Positions 1 to 6,744 of a stretch of 7,572 nt of DNA are shown piece after piece. Each line of letters begins with the position of its first letter. Position 1 is the first letter of the stretch. Made by a program: the position numbers and the translations under genes. Origin of the DNA: Opitutales bacterium. GTDB lineage: Bacteria > Verrucomicrobiota > Verrucomicrobiia > Opitutales > Intestinicryptomonadaceae. The stretch spans positions 1 through 7,572 of the forward strand of contig JAFXRX010000324.1 of assembly GCA_017526045.1 (NCBI GenBank). The letters run 5' to 3'. The notes under the pieces were generated by a model. It saw nothing but the letters and a program-made list of their open reading frames with translations, made no database searches and was not told the DNA's origin.

Positions 1-404
1 AGGGTTGAATGGCCCTGGAAGCCGATTTTTTCGCAGCTTGACAAAACTTCGTCCGTGTAGAATTGGCGTATGCCGCCCCAGAGAAGGTCTATGTCGCAAT
101 ACCCCCAAAAATCGTAATCTTTTAATTCGTCCTTGAAAATTTCCCCGTATGCCACCCTGTAGTCGCATAGTTTGTAGGGGACATTCAATTCTATTTTGAA
201 ATTGAAGCATTTTTGTATTCTATCCCTTATGTCGGCGAACGAGCAATATTTGACTTTTACATTGGGCGGATAGTTGAATGGGCGTTTGTCGTCCGTGAAT
301 AAAAACCAGTCGATGTCCGGATTATGCCTGCATGAAATCAGCCAAAGCGGAAATATATTTGGGAGTTTCCCGAAATAGGGGATTATGTATGCAATGGATT
401 TCAT
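1..404 (-). CDS. DUF6625-like putative glycosyltransferase, N-terminal part (runs off the window)
   Basis: The first 134 codons of a gene that continues past the left edge. The start is an ATG at 404-402, overlapping the stop of the upstream glycosyltransferase as ATGA; a weak AGG lies about 6 bases upstream. The N-terminus (MKSIAYIIPYFGKLP), the segment FTDDK near residue 37, PYKLCDYRVAYGEIF at 76-90 and DYDFWGYCDIDLLWG at 96-110 match the family I know as DUF6625, found in polysaccharide clusters. Asp104-Ile-Asp106 resembles the metal-binding DxD of GT-A glycosyltransferases, and the preceding K-x-x-D-Y-R segment recalls TcdA/GT32-type enzymes. A sugar-transfer role is inferred from this and from the neighbours; donor and acceptor are unknown. 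There is no signal peptide, so it probably acts at the cytoplasmic face of the membrane. GC is about 43% over 1-360, lower than in the sugar-synthesis genes. Confidence 0.8.
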   Translation of the reverse strand, partial: MKSIAYIIPYFGKLPNIFPLWLISCRHNPDIDWFLFTDDKRPFNYPPNVKVKYCSFADIRDRIQKCFNFKIELNVPYKLCDYRVAYGEIFKDELKDYDFWGYCDIDLLWGGIRQFYTDEVLSSCEKIGFQGHST

Positions 405-1375
405 TTCTGCCTAAATATTTTTTTGCATGCGTTCTTTATCGAAAAATATACCGCTTGCGGGCTTAGGATGAAATCAAGCGTTATAAGCAGGTTTTTTGAA
501 AACGGCGAAATTTCCCCTTCTTTTAGCAGCCCCATTTTGTCGAACAATTTTAGGCGGCAATAGGAATATTTTTTGCACAAACGCCTGAAAAAGCCGAGGT
601 TGTCGTAAACGTAAAGCCTTTTAAACAATTCAACCGTATTAAGGAAAAATCTGAGCTTTTTTCTCGGGTCGCGGACGTCTTTGCAAATGGAAATTGACCT
701 TCGATAGCATACGGTTTCCTTGTCCATGAAATGGAAAGCTACGCCTGCTTTTGTCAGCCTCAGCCACATCGGGTAGTCTTCCATGCCCTTTATGCGCTCG
801 TCGTATTTTACTTTTTGCAGGACGCTTGTTTTTGCGAACATTGTCGGCGCATGGCAATAGAAGCGCCGCAGCAGGGCTTGGTATTGCTTTTCGGCGGTGC
901 CGTATTTTTGGCAAAAATATTTGCCGTCCATATCGTCGACTTCTTTAAAATTTTCCTCGTTAAAGTTGTTGTGATAAATTTTCAGGTTCGAAAAAACTAC
1001 TTCCGCCTGCGGGTTTTCCTTCACATAGTTTACGAAATTTTCGATGCAGTCAGGCAATAATATGTCGTCGGCAGCGACGCCTTTGCTCCATGCGCCTTGG
1101 GATGCGGCAAGCCTGCGGTTCGCGTTTGCGGGGATGCCCGTGTTTTCTGGGACGGTCAAAATCTCGCAGCGCGCGAAGCGGCCTTTGTTTTCTTCAATCC
1201 ATTTTTTGCAGACTTCGACAGTGTCGTCTTTTGAGGCGTCGTCGCTTATAATGAGCTCTATGTTTTTGTAGGTTTGCGCTTTTATGCTTTCGAGCGTTTC
1301 CAAAATCGTTTTGGCGGAGTTGTATGAAAGCACTCCGACGCTGACCAGGGGCTCATATGTGTTTTCCTTATCCAT
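401..1375 (-). CDS. Family 2 glycosyltransferase (GT-A fold)
   Basis: A 324-residue enzyme that would add a sugar from a nucleotide donor to the growing lipid-linked repeat unit at the inner face of the membrane. The GT2 nucleotide-binding start VSVGVLSYNSAKTILETLES is at residues 11-30, followed by LIISDDASKDDT at 41-52. The DxD-like metal site is Ala102-Asp103-Asp104, in the segment GVAADDILLPD. The acceptor-side acidic pair is Glu199-Asp200, in MEDYPMWLRL. The roughly 100 residues after the catalytic domain contain hydrophobic stretches (about 295-312) that could help membrane association. The ATG at 1375-1373 overlaps the end of the flippase gene by 8 bases, with no clear Shine-Dalgarno, so translation is probably coupled. 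Its stop overlaps the next start by 4 bases. Donor and linkage cannot be read from the sequence. Confidence 0.93.
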   Translation of the reverse strand: MDKENTYEPLVSVGVLSYNSAKTILETLESIKAQTYKNIELIISDDASKDDTVEVCKKWIEENKGRFARCEILTVPENTGIPANANRRLAASQGAWSKGVAADDILLPDCIENFVNYVKENPQAEVVFSNLKIYHNNFNEENFKEVDDMDGKYFCQKYGTAEKQYQALLRRFYCHAPTMFAKTSVLQKVKYDERIKGMEDYPMWLRLTKAGVAFHFMDKETVCYRRSISICKDVRDPRKKLRFFLNTVELFKRLYVYDNLGFFRRLCKKYSYCRLKLFDKMGLLKEGEISPFSKNLLITLDFILSPQAVYFSIKNACKKIFRQK

Positions 1376-2861
1376 AAATTTTGCGTTTAAATTTTAAAAC
1401 TATTTCCTTTAAATCTAAGCGTTTGTGCAGCTCTATCAAGGAATAAATAAGCGACATTGCAAATACGGCAAATCCCGTTATGTAGGCGACGGGGTAGCCC
1501 CAGATGTAAAGCGGCACAAACGCAGCCGCGGTCGCCAAAATTGTGGCAAGAAAAATTTTGACATGCTCTTTCGAGTATTTGAACGAGTATGTTTTCATGC
1601 ACACCGCGCTCATCAGGGCAAGATAGCTTATATAGACTATGCAGAAAGCTATGCCGATGCCTTCGAGCCCCAAGTAGTAGTAGCCCAAAAGATAGGACGG
1701 GATTGAAATGAGTTTTATGCCGACTTCGGTATAGATAAACGTTTTGGAGTCGCCCTTGCCCAAGACCAGAAAGCCCAGCGCCCAAGAGACCGTTTTGAAC
1801 GCCATGCCCAAGAGCATCCACTGCACGAATTTTATTATCGAGAGAAATTTCGCCGAAAAAAGTACGTAAATTGCAAGCGGCAGCATCGACAAAAACAAGA
1901 CCATTGCGGGCCCGATTATCAGCAGGGCTATTTCCGACTGCTGGTTTGCCGCCTCGGAAACTTTTTCGTTGTCGTCTTTTATTGCGGCGATGCGCGGCAG
2001 GTAGTCCGCGCCCATCGCGCTGAAGACTATGTTTGTGTATTGGTTTGTCATTGCCCAGCCCGCCGCGTAAAGCCCGACTTCCTCAAGGCCTCCGACGCGC
2101 GAGACGAATATGTAAATAAGCCAGCTTGCAAATTGCGTTACGATGCCTGCAAGCGTCACTAAAATGCCGATTTTTACCATTTCCGCGCCGATAAAAAACG
2201 ACTCTTTCCAGCTCGCCTCAACCTTTTTTACGGCGACTTTTTTCGAGTATAAGTACGATATTGCAAGAGTCGCGGCCGCCCCGATTATAAGCGACGGCAC
2301 GATGCCTTCTATGCCCCAAATCCAGTATATGGGAAGCGACGCCAAAAGCCCGCACAGCCCGCTGAAAACGGTGGCTTTTGCGCAGTCGGCAATTCTGCGC
2401 ACGCCCCTTAAAAGCGTAAGCTGCCCGCTCGAAATTGCGGATAAAAACACGACAAAGCCCGCGAGCGCGAACTCGAAGCTCTTGTCGTAATTATGGAAAG
2501 TCCAGTTGCTTATGGGCGCGCAAAATATCGCCATTATAAGCGCGCCCGCGATGCCCGTAAGCCACACGAGGCGGCGGAACGACAAAATGGTTTTTGCAAT
2601 CTGGTCTTCGTCGCCCTTGCTGTGCGCGTACGAAATATCCCTTACCGCGCTGAACGGAAGCCCCAAGTTTGAAAGCCCGCTTGCGAGCAAAATCGTGGAA
2701 TTGAACAGGTTGTAAACGCCAAAGCCGACAGCCCCCAGCAGCACGGCAATCACTTTGGCTCTTAAAATGCTTATTAGGATTAGAAATACCTGCGCCCCGC
2801 CAAAAATGCTCGTCGCCTTGAAAACGGCTCTGTAATTTTTCTGTTTGGATTCGTCAGCCAT
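1368..2861 (-). CDS. wzx: Wzx-type polysaccharide flippase (O-antigen translocase)
   Basis: A 497-residue, very hydrophobic integral inner-membrane protein of the MATE/MVF-like polysaccharide transporter superfamily. It would flip undecaprenyl-linked repeat units to the periplasmic face. The N-terminal pattern is typical: a first helix near residues 15-34, then the segment LLGAVGFGVYNLFNS at 41-55 and a second hydrophobic stretch. About 12-14 membrane segments can be placed by eye, including about 97-116, 130-150, 163-182, 185-205, 308-335, 380-425 and 432-475. They are separated by short charged loops such as SKGDEDQ at 81-87. Length is at the upper end of the usual 410-500 residues. The ATG at 2861-2859 overlaps the aminotransferase end by 8 bases and lacks a visible Shine-Dalgarno. 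Its presence points to the Wzx/Wzy assembly route rather than an ABC exporter; no polymerase is seen in this window. Confidence 0.9.
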   Translation of the reverse strand: MADESKQKNYRAVFKATSIFGGAQVFLILISILRAKVIAVLLGAVGFGVYNLFNSTILLASGLSNLGLPFSAVRDISYAHSKGDEDQIAKTILSFRRLVWLTGIAGALIMAIFCAPISNWTFHNYDKSFEFALAGFVVFLSAISSGQLTLLRGVRRIADCAKATVFSGLCGLLASLPIYWIWGIEGIVPSLIIGAAATLAISYLYSKKVAVKKVEASWKESFFIGAEMVKIGILVTLAGIVTQFASWLIYIFVSRVGGLEEVGLYAAGWAMTNQYTNIVFSAMGADYLPRIAAIKDDNEKVSEAANQQSEIALLIIGPAMVLFLSMLPLAIYVLFSAKFLSIIKFVQWMLLGMAFKTVSWALGFLVLGKGDSKTFIYTEVGIKLISIPSYLLGYYYLGLEGIGIAFCIVYISYLALMSAVCMKTYSFKYSKEHVKIFLATILATAAAFVPLYIWGYPVAYITGFAVFAMSLIYSLIELHKRLDLKEIVLKFKRKIYG

Positions 2862-3957
2862 TAAATTTATTTATTGTCTGCGCCACTATTTTTGCGTCGC
2901 CCAAATCCAGCACGGGCGAAATCGGCAGCGAAAGCTCCTGCGCGTGTATTGCCTCTGTTATCGGCAAACTTGTTGAATTCCACTGCTTGTAGCATTCCTG
3001 CTTGTGGGGCGCGACGGGGTAGTGGATTAGCGTCTGGATTTCGTTTTCCTTCAAATAAGCCTGGAGGGCGTCCCTTTTTTCGCAAAGAACGGGGAAGAGG
3101 TGGTAGACGTTTTGGGCGTCATTTAGCCTTTCGGGCAGGCGCACGAGCGGATTTTTTATGTTTTCGTAATAGAATTTTGCAATCTCTTGGCGATGTGCGT
3201 TGTCCTCGTCGATGTGGGCGAGCTTCACTTTGAGAATTGCAGCCTGGATTTCGTCGAGGCGGCTGTTTCTGCCGCAGTATTTAAAGATGTATTTTTTGGA
3301 CGAGCCGTAGTTTGCGAGCGCGCGGATAGTTTTTGCGAGCTCTTCGTCGTTTGTGGTTACGGCTCCCGCGTCTCCGAGCGCGCCGATGTTTTTGCCCGGG
3401 TAGAAGCTGTGCCCCGCGGCGTCGCCGAGATTGCCGGTTTTGACGCCTTCAAATTCGCAGCCGTGAGCCTGCGCGTTGTCCTCAATAAGCTTTAGATTTT
3501 TGGCTTTGCAAATTTCGCCTATTTTTTTTGTGTAGGCGCACCTGCCGTAGAGGTGGACAATGCAAATTGCCTTGGTCTTGCTTGTAAGAGCCGCCTCGAT
3601 TTTTGCGTCGTCGATTTCGAGAGTATCGGGGTTTGGCTCAACCAAAACGGGCTTTAAGCCGTTTTCGGTAATCGCAAGAATTGTCGCAATGTAGGTGTTT
3701 GCGGGCACGATTACTTCGTCGCCGGGCTTCATGAAGCCGTTTTCGATGTAGGCGCGGAAAATCCAGATGAGCGCGTCGAGGCCGTTTGCGCAGCCAACGC
3801 AAAATTTTGAGCCGATGTAGTTTGCGTACTGCGCCTCGAACTCTTCGTTTTCCTTGCCCTGCAAGAACCAGCCCGAGTCTATGACGCGCTCCGCCGCCGC
3901 CTTGATTTCGGCGGAATATTTTTGCGTAAGGCGCTGCAAGTCCAAAAACTTAATCAT
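2854..3957 (-). CDS. fdtB: DegT/DnrJ/StrS-family PLP sugar aminotransferase, FdtB/QdtB-like
   Basis: A 367-residue enzyme, normal length for the family. It would transfer an amino group, usually from glutamate, to the 3-keto group of dTDP-3-keto-6-deoxyhexose, giving dTDP-3-amino-3,6-dideoxyhexose. The internal-aldimine lysine is Lys189, in HSFYPGKNIGALGDAGA (183-199). The PLP-binding Asp160 and Gln163 sit in LIEDNAQAHG (157-166). The N-terminal FLDLQRL, SGWFLQGKENEEFE (28-41) and ANGLDAL (57-63) are family hallmarks. The SFYPGKN-GALGD form is what I know from 3-aminotransferases such as FdtB/QdtB, and the ketoisomerase upstream supports the 3-position. The choice between FdtB and QdtB is not certain. 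The start at 3957 has a strong GGGAGGA 8 bases upstream. Confidence 0.9.
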   Translation of the reverse strand: MIKFLDLQRLTQKYSAEIKAAAERVIDSGWFLQGKENEEFEAQYANYIGSKFCVGCANGLDALIWIFRAYIENGFMKPGDEVIVPANTYIATILAITENGLKPVLVEPNPDTLEIDDAKIEAALTSKTKAICIVHLYGRCAYTKKIGEICKAKNLKLIEDNAQAHGCEFEGVKTGNLGDAAGHSFYPGKNIGALGDAGAVTTNDEELAKTIRALANYGSSKKYIFKYCGRNSRLDEIQAAILKVKLAHIDEDNAHRQEIAKFYYENIKNPLVRLPERLNDAQNVYHLFPVLCEKRDALQAYLKENEIQTLIHYPVAPHKQECYKQWNSTSLPITEAIHAQELSLPISPVLDLGDAKIVAQTINKFNG

Positions 3958-3961
3958 AAAA

Positions 3962-4624
3962 TCAGTCCTCCCTCACTCTTTTTAGGAATTTTGCGGGGGA
4001 GCCGACGTGGATTTCGTAGTCGGGGATGTCGTGCGTGACAAGGCTTGCGGCTCCCGCGACTGCGAAGTTGCCGATTTTGCGCTTTTCAAGGACTTTCGCG
4101 CCCAACGTTACGTCGGAGCAAAGCCCGATTGTAATGTACGAGCTTGTAATCGAGCCGACCGAAAAATGGCAGAGCGGCCCGACATTCGTATTGTGCCCGA
4201 TTAGCGAATTTGCCATCATGAGCGTGCACTGCCCGATATGCGACTGCGGGCCGATGTAGCAGTTCGACATCACAAAAACCCCGGGCTCGAGCACCGCGCT
4301 TTCGGCGACGAACGCCGTCTTGTGTATGATTTTTGCGAAACGCTCTTTGGGAATGTTTACCTTGCGGAAAACTTTTTCCGTTAGAATATTCCTGCCTATC
4401 ATGTGTATGCCCCACATGAAGTGGTATTCGGGGTTTTCCAAAAGCTTTTGGACGTCGCCGGTGCCGCCCAACACGGGGTAGCCGCACACCTGCTTTTCGT
4501 AGTCGTTGACAAAGCCCGCGACTTCCCATTCCAAATCGTTAAACCTTTTGCGGTTGTCCTCAATGCAGGCGGCGATTACGCCCCCGTTGCCTTCCCCGCC
4601 GATTATTATTACTTTTTTGCTCAT
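3962..4624 (-). CDS. NeuD/PglD-like sugar N-acyltransferase (left-handed beta-helix)
   Basis: A 220-residue cytoplasmic acyltransferase. An N-terminal Rossmann-like domain begins KKVIIIGGEGNGG (3-15) and includes VAGFVNDYE (35-43) and GYPVLGG (48-54), as in PglD and NeuD. Hexapeptide-repeat turns of a left-handed beta-helix follow from about residue 98 (AVLEPGVFV, NCYIGPQSHIGQCT, IGHNTNVGP, ITIGLCSDVTLGAKV). His144, in NSLIGHNTNVGP, is the likely general base by analogy with PglD; His153 is nearby. The C-terminus VGSPAKFLKRV is typical. By context it would acylate the amino group of the dTDP-3-amino sugar with an acyl-CoA. The acyl donor is unknown, and the acyl-CoA genes just upstream make a non-acetyl group possible. 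The start overlaps the LUD gene as ATGA. The known FdtC/QdtC enzymes, as I recall them, lack the PglD-like N-terminal domain. Confidence 0.85.
   Translation of the reverse strand: MSKKVIIIGGEGNGGVIAACIEDNRKRFNDLEWEVAGFVNDYEKQVCGYPVLGGTGDVQKLLENPEYHFMWGIHMIGRNILTEKVFRKVNIPKERFAKIIHKTAFVAESAVLEPGVFVMSNCYIGPQSHIGQCTLMMANSLIGHNTNVGPLCHFSVGSITSSYITIGLCSDVTLGAKVLEKRKIGNFAVAGAASLVTHDIPDYEIHVGSPAKFLKRVRED
3966..3972 (-). promoter_or_regulatory. Strong ribosome binding site before the aminotransferase gene
   Basis: The minus strand reads GGGAGGA, ending 8 bases before the ATG at 3957. It lies within the last codons of the acyltransferase gene. It fixes the start of the aminotransferase and is one of only two strong Shine-Dalgarno sequences in the window. 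Confidence 0.75.
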
Positions 4625-5406
4625 AGCCCCAAATCTTCGTTTACAATTACAAGGTGCGTTCTGTCCGCGTTAAATTCGACTTCGCCGCGCATTATTGCTA
4701 TTTTTTTGCACGCGCTGCGCGGCGAGGAGCAGTCGAAGCACTTGCCCTTCATTACGCAGGGCAGCTCGTGGTAGCGGTTGTGGTGCTTCATGTTGTGGCG
4801 TATGTAGTTTAGCGGCGCGGCGACGTTTCTTATGCGCTGCAATGCCGCCTCCAAATTCAGGCAGATTTTGTTTCTGCCCACAACCACGATTACATGCCGC
4901 GGCCCGAACATCATTCCGGCGACGCGGTTGCCGCTGCCGTCTATCGAAACTATCTCGCCTGAGAGCGTTATGGCGTTTGCGCCGATTATGAGCACGTCGG
5001 AAATCAGGGTTTTACGCATGCCCTCGACGACGGCCGCCATTCTCTTGTAATACTCGTCGCGTGGCAGATTCAGCTTTTCGCCGAGCGGCTGGTCGGCAAA
5101 TACAATGTACTTGCCGTCGGCGGTTCTTTTGAAGGGGTTTATTATGTTGCGCGTCTTTTCAAATTCGCTTTCCACCGCCTTGTAAATCCCGCACTCGTGC
5201 AGCGTTACGGAATCGGAAAAGGCGATGTCGGCAAGGTTTCTTTCCTTTATGAAGCAGTTTATATACGCCGCGGCCTCAGCCCGCGTTTGGAATGGGTGGA
5301 AGTTTATGCGCCTGCGCTCGAAATTGTTTTTCATCAATTCGCATTGATGCTCGAAATGCAGCGCGTATTCGTTTGACAGGTCGGTTTCGTCTATGGGGTA
5401 GTCCAT
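4621..5406 (-). CDS. LUD-domain protein (LutC/YkgG, DUF162 family), stand-alone
   Basis: A 261-residue protein with a clear LUD (lactate-utilisation) domain. The diagnostic core is IIGANAITLSGEIVSIDGSG at 140-159, continuing into NRVAGMMFGPRHVIVVVGRNK (160-180) and RIRNVAAPLN (191-200). FSDSVTLHECG (63-73) matches the N-terminal substrate-side loop. Four C-terminal cysteines, Cys217, Cys223, Cys226 and Cys233 (C-x5-C-x2-C-x6-C, around GKCFDCSSP), could bind a metal or Fe-S cluster; I recall the same signature in other single LUD proteins. The fold belongs to the NagB/RpiA/CoA-transferase-like group. Family members act with LutA/LutB in lactate oxidation, but no such partners occur here. Its neighbours are two CoA-ester enzymes and sugar genes, so its job here is unknown; handling of an acyl-CoA or hydroxy-acid is an inference. 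It starts 3 bases after the lyase stop, with no clear Shine-Dalgarno. Confidence 0.88.
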   Translation of the reverse strand: MDYPIDETDLSNEYALHFEHQCELMKNNFERRRINFHPFQTRAEAAAYINCFIKERNLADIAFSDSVTLHECGIYKAVESEFEKTRNIINPFKRTADGKYIVFADQPLGEKLNLPRDEYYKRMAAVVEGMRKTLISDVLIIGANAITLSGEIVSIDGSGNRVAGMMFGPRHVIVVVGRNKICLNLEAALQRIRNVAAPLNYIRHNMKHHNRYHELPCVMKGKCFDCSSPRSACKKIAIMRGEVEFNADRTHLVIVNEDLGL

Positions 5407-5409
5407 GGG

Positions 5410-6279
5410 CTATTTTGTAAGATTGTGTTTTTTTATTATGTTCGCCGCCATTTTTACCATGGGCGGGCCAATGAATTTGTTTTCCTTCATCGCCACTCCC
5501 TTGCCGCTTTTTACCGCTTCTTCGGCAAGCGAAATCATCTCCTGCGCCCACTGCACCTCTTCGGGGGAGGGCGAGTAGTATTTGTGCACGAGCGGCAGCT
5601 CCTTCGGGTTTAAAACGAGCATGCCCTCGAAGCCGAGCTTGCGCGAAAGAATTAAATTCTTTTCCAAATCCTCCAAGTCGTGGACTTTTATGTGGACAGT
5701 GTCAATCGGCAGCACGTTGCTTGCGCGAGCCGCCATTGCAATCATCGAGCGCGCCGTAAAGATGCTGTCGCCGTTTTCGTCGTGCTTGCCCTGCAGGTTT
5801 GTGACGTAGTCTTCGCAGCCGAAGGCAATCGCGACTACCCTGTGGCATGCGGTGCAAATTTCCTTGACGTTTACAACCGCCCCCGCCGTTTCGATTAGCG
5901 GTATGAGCTTGAACGTGCCGATTGGGTAGCCCTTTTCGTACTCTATCGTTTCAAGGAGCTTTCCTATAAAATAGATGTCCTCGCCGTTTGTCGCCTTGGG
6001 GTACATAAAGCCCGAAATTCCCGGCACTGTCAGCTGGTATACGTCCTTTAAAAGCTCGCCGCTTTCGCGGTCGTTTATGCGCGGATAGAGCGGGCGGTTT
6101 TTGAACGCCCCGCTTTTTATGTAGGATAGGATGTTCTCCCTTGCAAACTGCTTGTCGGGCTTGGGCACGGAATCTTCGATGTCCAAGAGCAGAACGTCGG
6201 CGTCGCTTCTTGCGGCGCTATTCATGAGCCTTTCGTTGTGGGCGGGCACAAACATTAAACTTCTGAATAAGTGTTCCAT
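5410..6279 (-). CDS. CitE/HpcH-HpaI-family CoA-ester lyase (citrate lyase beta-subunit-like)
   Basis: A 289-residue Mg-dependent TIM-barrel lyase or aldolase. Family enzymes reversibly split 3-hydroxyacyl-CoA thioesters (malyl-, beta-methylmalyl-, citramalyl-CoA) into an acyl-CoA and a 2-oxoacid. Visible family motifs in order are RSLMFVPAHNERL (6-18), LLDIEDSVPKPDK (31-43), PRIND (66-70, Arg67 expected to bind carboxylate), YPKA (93-96), PLIETAGAV (127-135, Glu130 a metal ligand) and AFGCEDYVTNLQG (152-164, Asp157 a metal ligand). ARASNVLPIDTVHI (184-197) and GFEGMLVLNPKE (216-227) follow; LNP replaces the common IHP. A complete citrate lyase is excluded because no alpha or gamma subunit is present. 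The gene directly follows a MaoC-like hydratase, a pairing also known elsewhere. A GGAGG sits 8 bases before the ATG at 6279. The substrate is unknown. Confidence 0.88.
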   Translation of the reverse strand: MEHLFRSLMFVPAHNERLMNSAARSDADVLLLDIEDSVPKPDKQFARENILSYIKSGAFKNRPLYPRINDRESGELLKDVYQLTVPGISGFMYPKATNGEDIYFIGKLLETIEYEKGYPIGTFKLIPLIETAGAVVNVKEICTACHRVVAIAFGCEDYVTNLQGKHDENGDSIFTARSMIAMAARASNVLPIDTVHIKVHDLEDLEKNLILSRKLGFEGMLVLNPKELPLVHKYYSPSPEEVQWAQEMISLAEEAVKSGKGVAMKENKFIGPPMVKMAANIIKKHNLTK

Positions 6280-6282
6280 AAA

Positions 6283-6744
6283 TTAGGCCTCCATTTTCTT
6301 AACCAGGACATTGCGGCGGAAGCTCAAAACCTTTTCGCCGTTTTGGTTTTTGGCGACAGTTTCGACGTAGATTATTCCGCGGTCGGGCTTTGTCTTGGAT
6401 TCTCTTTTGGAAATGATTTTAGTTTCGGCGTAAAGGGTGTCGCCGATGAAGACGGGGCCGAGGTGCTTTATGTCCTCATAGCCCAAATTCGCGATTGCCT
6501 TGCCGCTTATGTCGGGGACTGTCATGCCCACGACTATCGAAAACACGAGCGTGCCCACGACTAGGATTTTGCCGTGCTGGTTTTTTGCGGCGTAGTCGGC
6601 GTTCGTGTGGACGGGGTGGTGGTTCATCGTCAGCAGGCTGAACAGGTTGTTGTCGCTTTCAAAAATAGTTTTGGAGAGGGCGTGGCAAATTGTCCCGCCT
6701 TCTTCAAACTCTTCAAAATAAAGTCCTAATTTACTTGGCTGCAT
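6283..6744 (-). CDS. MaoC-like hot-dog-fold hydratase/dehydratase, mesaconyl-CoA hydratase-like
   Basis: A 153-residue single hot-dog protein that would add or remove water at a 2-enoyl-CoA / 3-hydroxyacyl-CoA. The N-terminus KLGLYFEEFEEG (5-16) is typical of MaoC proteins. The catalytic region is FESDNNLFSLLTMNHHPVHT (28-47), with Asp31 and His46 as the likely Asp/His pair. VVGTLVFSIVVGMTVPDISG (62-81), the segment NLGYEDIKHLGPVFIGDTLYAETK (86-109) and SKTKPDRGIIYVE (116-128) resemble mesaconyl-CoA / beta-methylmalyl-CoA hydratases. The single-domain length fits the short form of the family. The ATG at 6744-6742 is the first start after an in-frame stop; it overlaps the ketoisomerase end by 14 bases and has no clear Shine-Dalgarno. 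It sits 3 bases before the CitE-like gene, so the two probably act on the same thioester. The actual substrate is not known. Confidence 0.87.
   Translation of the reverse strand: MQPSKLGLYFEEFEEGGTICHALSKTIFESDNNLFSLLTMNHHPVHTNADYAAKNQHGKILVVGTLVFSIVVGMTVPDISGKAIANLGYEDIKHLGPVFIGDTLYAETKIISKRESKTKPDRGIIYVETVAKNQNGEKVLSFRRNVLVKKMEA
6288..6292 (-). promoter_or_regulatory. Strong ribosome binding site before the CitE-like gene
   Basis: The minus strand reads GGAGG, 8 bases before the ATG at 6279, inside the last codons of the MaoC-like gene. It supports the chosen start and suggests independent ribosome loading on the lyase cistron. Confidence 0.72.

Noticed and set aside
731..1060. Plus-strand open frame of 109 codons opposite the GT2 gene
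   Set aside because: It lies entirely antisense to a gene with clear GT2 motifs, shows no recognisable domain and has cysteine- and phenylalanine-rich composition typical of an antisense shadow.
2874..3233. Plus-strand open frame of 119 codons opposite the aminotransferase gene
   Set aside because: Arg/Pro/Ala-rich shadow of the GC-rich coding strand, with no domain; the minus-strand DegT/StrS motifs explain the region.
4695..4991. Plus-strand open frame of 98 codons opposite the LUD gene
   Set aside because: Its Cys/Arg-rich composition and full overlap with the LUD core motifs mark it as an antisense artefact.
4621..5406. LUD protein as part of a lutABC lactate-oxidation operon
   Set aside because: No LutA-like cysteine-rich or LutB-like ferredoxin-type gene is adjacent; the neighbours are a CoA-ester lyase and a sugar acyltransferase.
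5410..6744. MaoC-like and CitE-like pair as a piece of a central-carbon pathway or citrate lyase operon
   Set aside because: No citrate lyase alpha/gamma subunits, mutase or acyl-CoA dehydrogenase genes are present, and the pair is enclosed on both sides by sugar genes with overlaps or few-base gaps. A shared catabolic substrate class is still possible, so this is a judgement from context.
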